Shown one piece after another: positions 63,596 through 64,000 of a DNA stretch of 64,000 bases. Source of the stretch: Pyrenopolyporus hunteri (Eukaryota; Ascomycota; Sordariomycetes; Xylariales; Hypoxylaceae); NCBI GenBank assembly GCA_902806595.1, contig CADCXC010000011.1, positions 806,001 through 870,000 of the forward strand, given 5' to 3'. The notes below the pieces were generated by a model, which made no database searches, was not told the DNA's origin, and saw nothing but the letters and a program-made list of their open reading frames with translations. The first letter of the stretch is position 1; every line of letters begins with the position of its first letter. The position numbers and the translations under genes were made by a program.

Positions 63596-63611
63596 AAACC
63601 GCCAAACCGCC
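63596..63611 (+). repeat. AAACCGCC direct-repeat motif at the edge of the third AT-rich block
   Basis: Two tandem AAACCGCC units, exactly as at 21081-21096 and, in reverse complement with one transition, at 50554-50569. At all three sites the motif sits at the switch between normal DNA and an AT-rich block. Confidence 0.85.
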
Positions 63612-64000
63612 ATTTATTTTTATTTTACCGTACTATTTAACATATAATGCGACACACCGTACTTTTAACTGTTAAAGCTATATATATGGTTTAACGCATA
63701 TTTTTATTTAATTATATAATGTTAAAAAATATTAATTAAATTAAATATTTATTTAAATATTTAAATAAAATAATAAAAATTATTAATTAATTATTATTAA
63801 AAATAATTTTATATATTTTATAAATTTACGACGTAATTAAATTTAAATTTTACGATTTAATATACGCGATATATTATCGAAAAAAAAAAAATAAAAAAAA
63901 AATAAAAATATTTTATCGTTTAATACGATTATAAAAAAATTAAATTCGTTTTTTTTATTAAATAATTTATTGTTTTCGATTAACGATTTATTATATTTAA
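63596..64000. mobile_element. Left end of a third RIP-mutated AT-rich block, running off the window
   Basis: AAACCGCCAAACCGCC at 63596-63611 is identical to the first 16 nt of the 29.5 kb block's left inverted repeat. From about 63700 the DNA becomes very AT-rich with almost no CpA or TpG. The sequence just inside the motif (ATTTATTTTTATTTTACCG) differs from the 29.5 kb block, so this is a related end rather than a copy of the same one. Confidence 0.7.

Overview
This window looks like nuclear DNA of a filamentous ascomycete (Pezizomycotina, possibly a Sordariomycete; the class is inference). The evidence is short GT-AG introns of 48-131 nt with CTGAC-like branch sites, fungal protein families (fungal homogentisate dioxygenase, Vip1-like RRM protein, UNC93-like and MCT-like transporters, a GPI-anchored wall protein), and a mosaic of normal-GC gene DNA and extremely AT-rich blocks. 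In the AT-rich blocks CpA and TpG are almost absent while CpG survives. That is the footprint of repeat-induced point mutation (RIP) of CpA type.

Layout. (1) 1-3.95 kb: a Ser/Thr-rich single-pass membrane protein and a four-exon SDR. (2) 3.95-4.85 kb: a RIP-mutated ~0.88 kb element with inverted ends. (3) 4.85-21 kb: a GPI-type wall protein, an MCT-like MFS transporter, homogentisate 1,2-dioxygenase, a group A FAD monooxygenase, a DAO-fold FAD oxidoreductase and a second MFS transporter. (4) 21.08-50.57 kb: a 29.5 kb gene-free AT-rich block bounded by 49-bp inverted repeats that differ only by transitions. It holds several copies of a degenerate repeat family and several tandem arrays. (5) 50.6-59 kb: an UNC93-like transporter, a Ser-rich coiled-coil protein, a small conserved-looking protein and the vip1-like gene. 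(6) 60.1-61.9 kb: a decayed DHA2-type MFS transporter. (7) From 63.6 kb: the start of a third AT-rich block that opens with the same 16-nt motif as the 29.5 kb block.

How the genes may work together. HGD cleaves the homogentisate ring in tyrosine/phenylalanine catabolism. Here it lies among two flavin oxidoreductases and two transporters, without a maleylacetoacetate isomerase or fumarylacetoacetase in view. An accessory aromatic catabolic or metabolite cluster is possible but unproven. Vip1, the coiled-coil protein and the small protein look like ordinary core genes. The gene islands sit between RIP-inactivated transposon blocks, a two-speed arrangement.

Exon boundaries were derived by hand from splice motifs, frame continuity and remembered family patterns. 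No database search was run.
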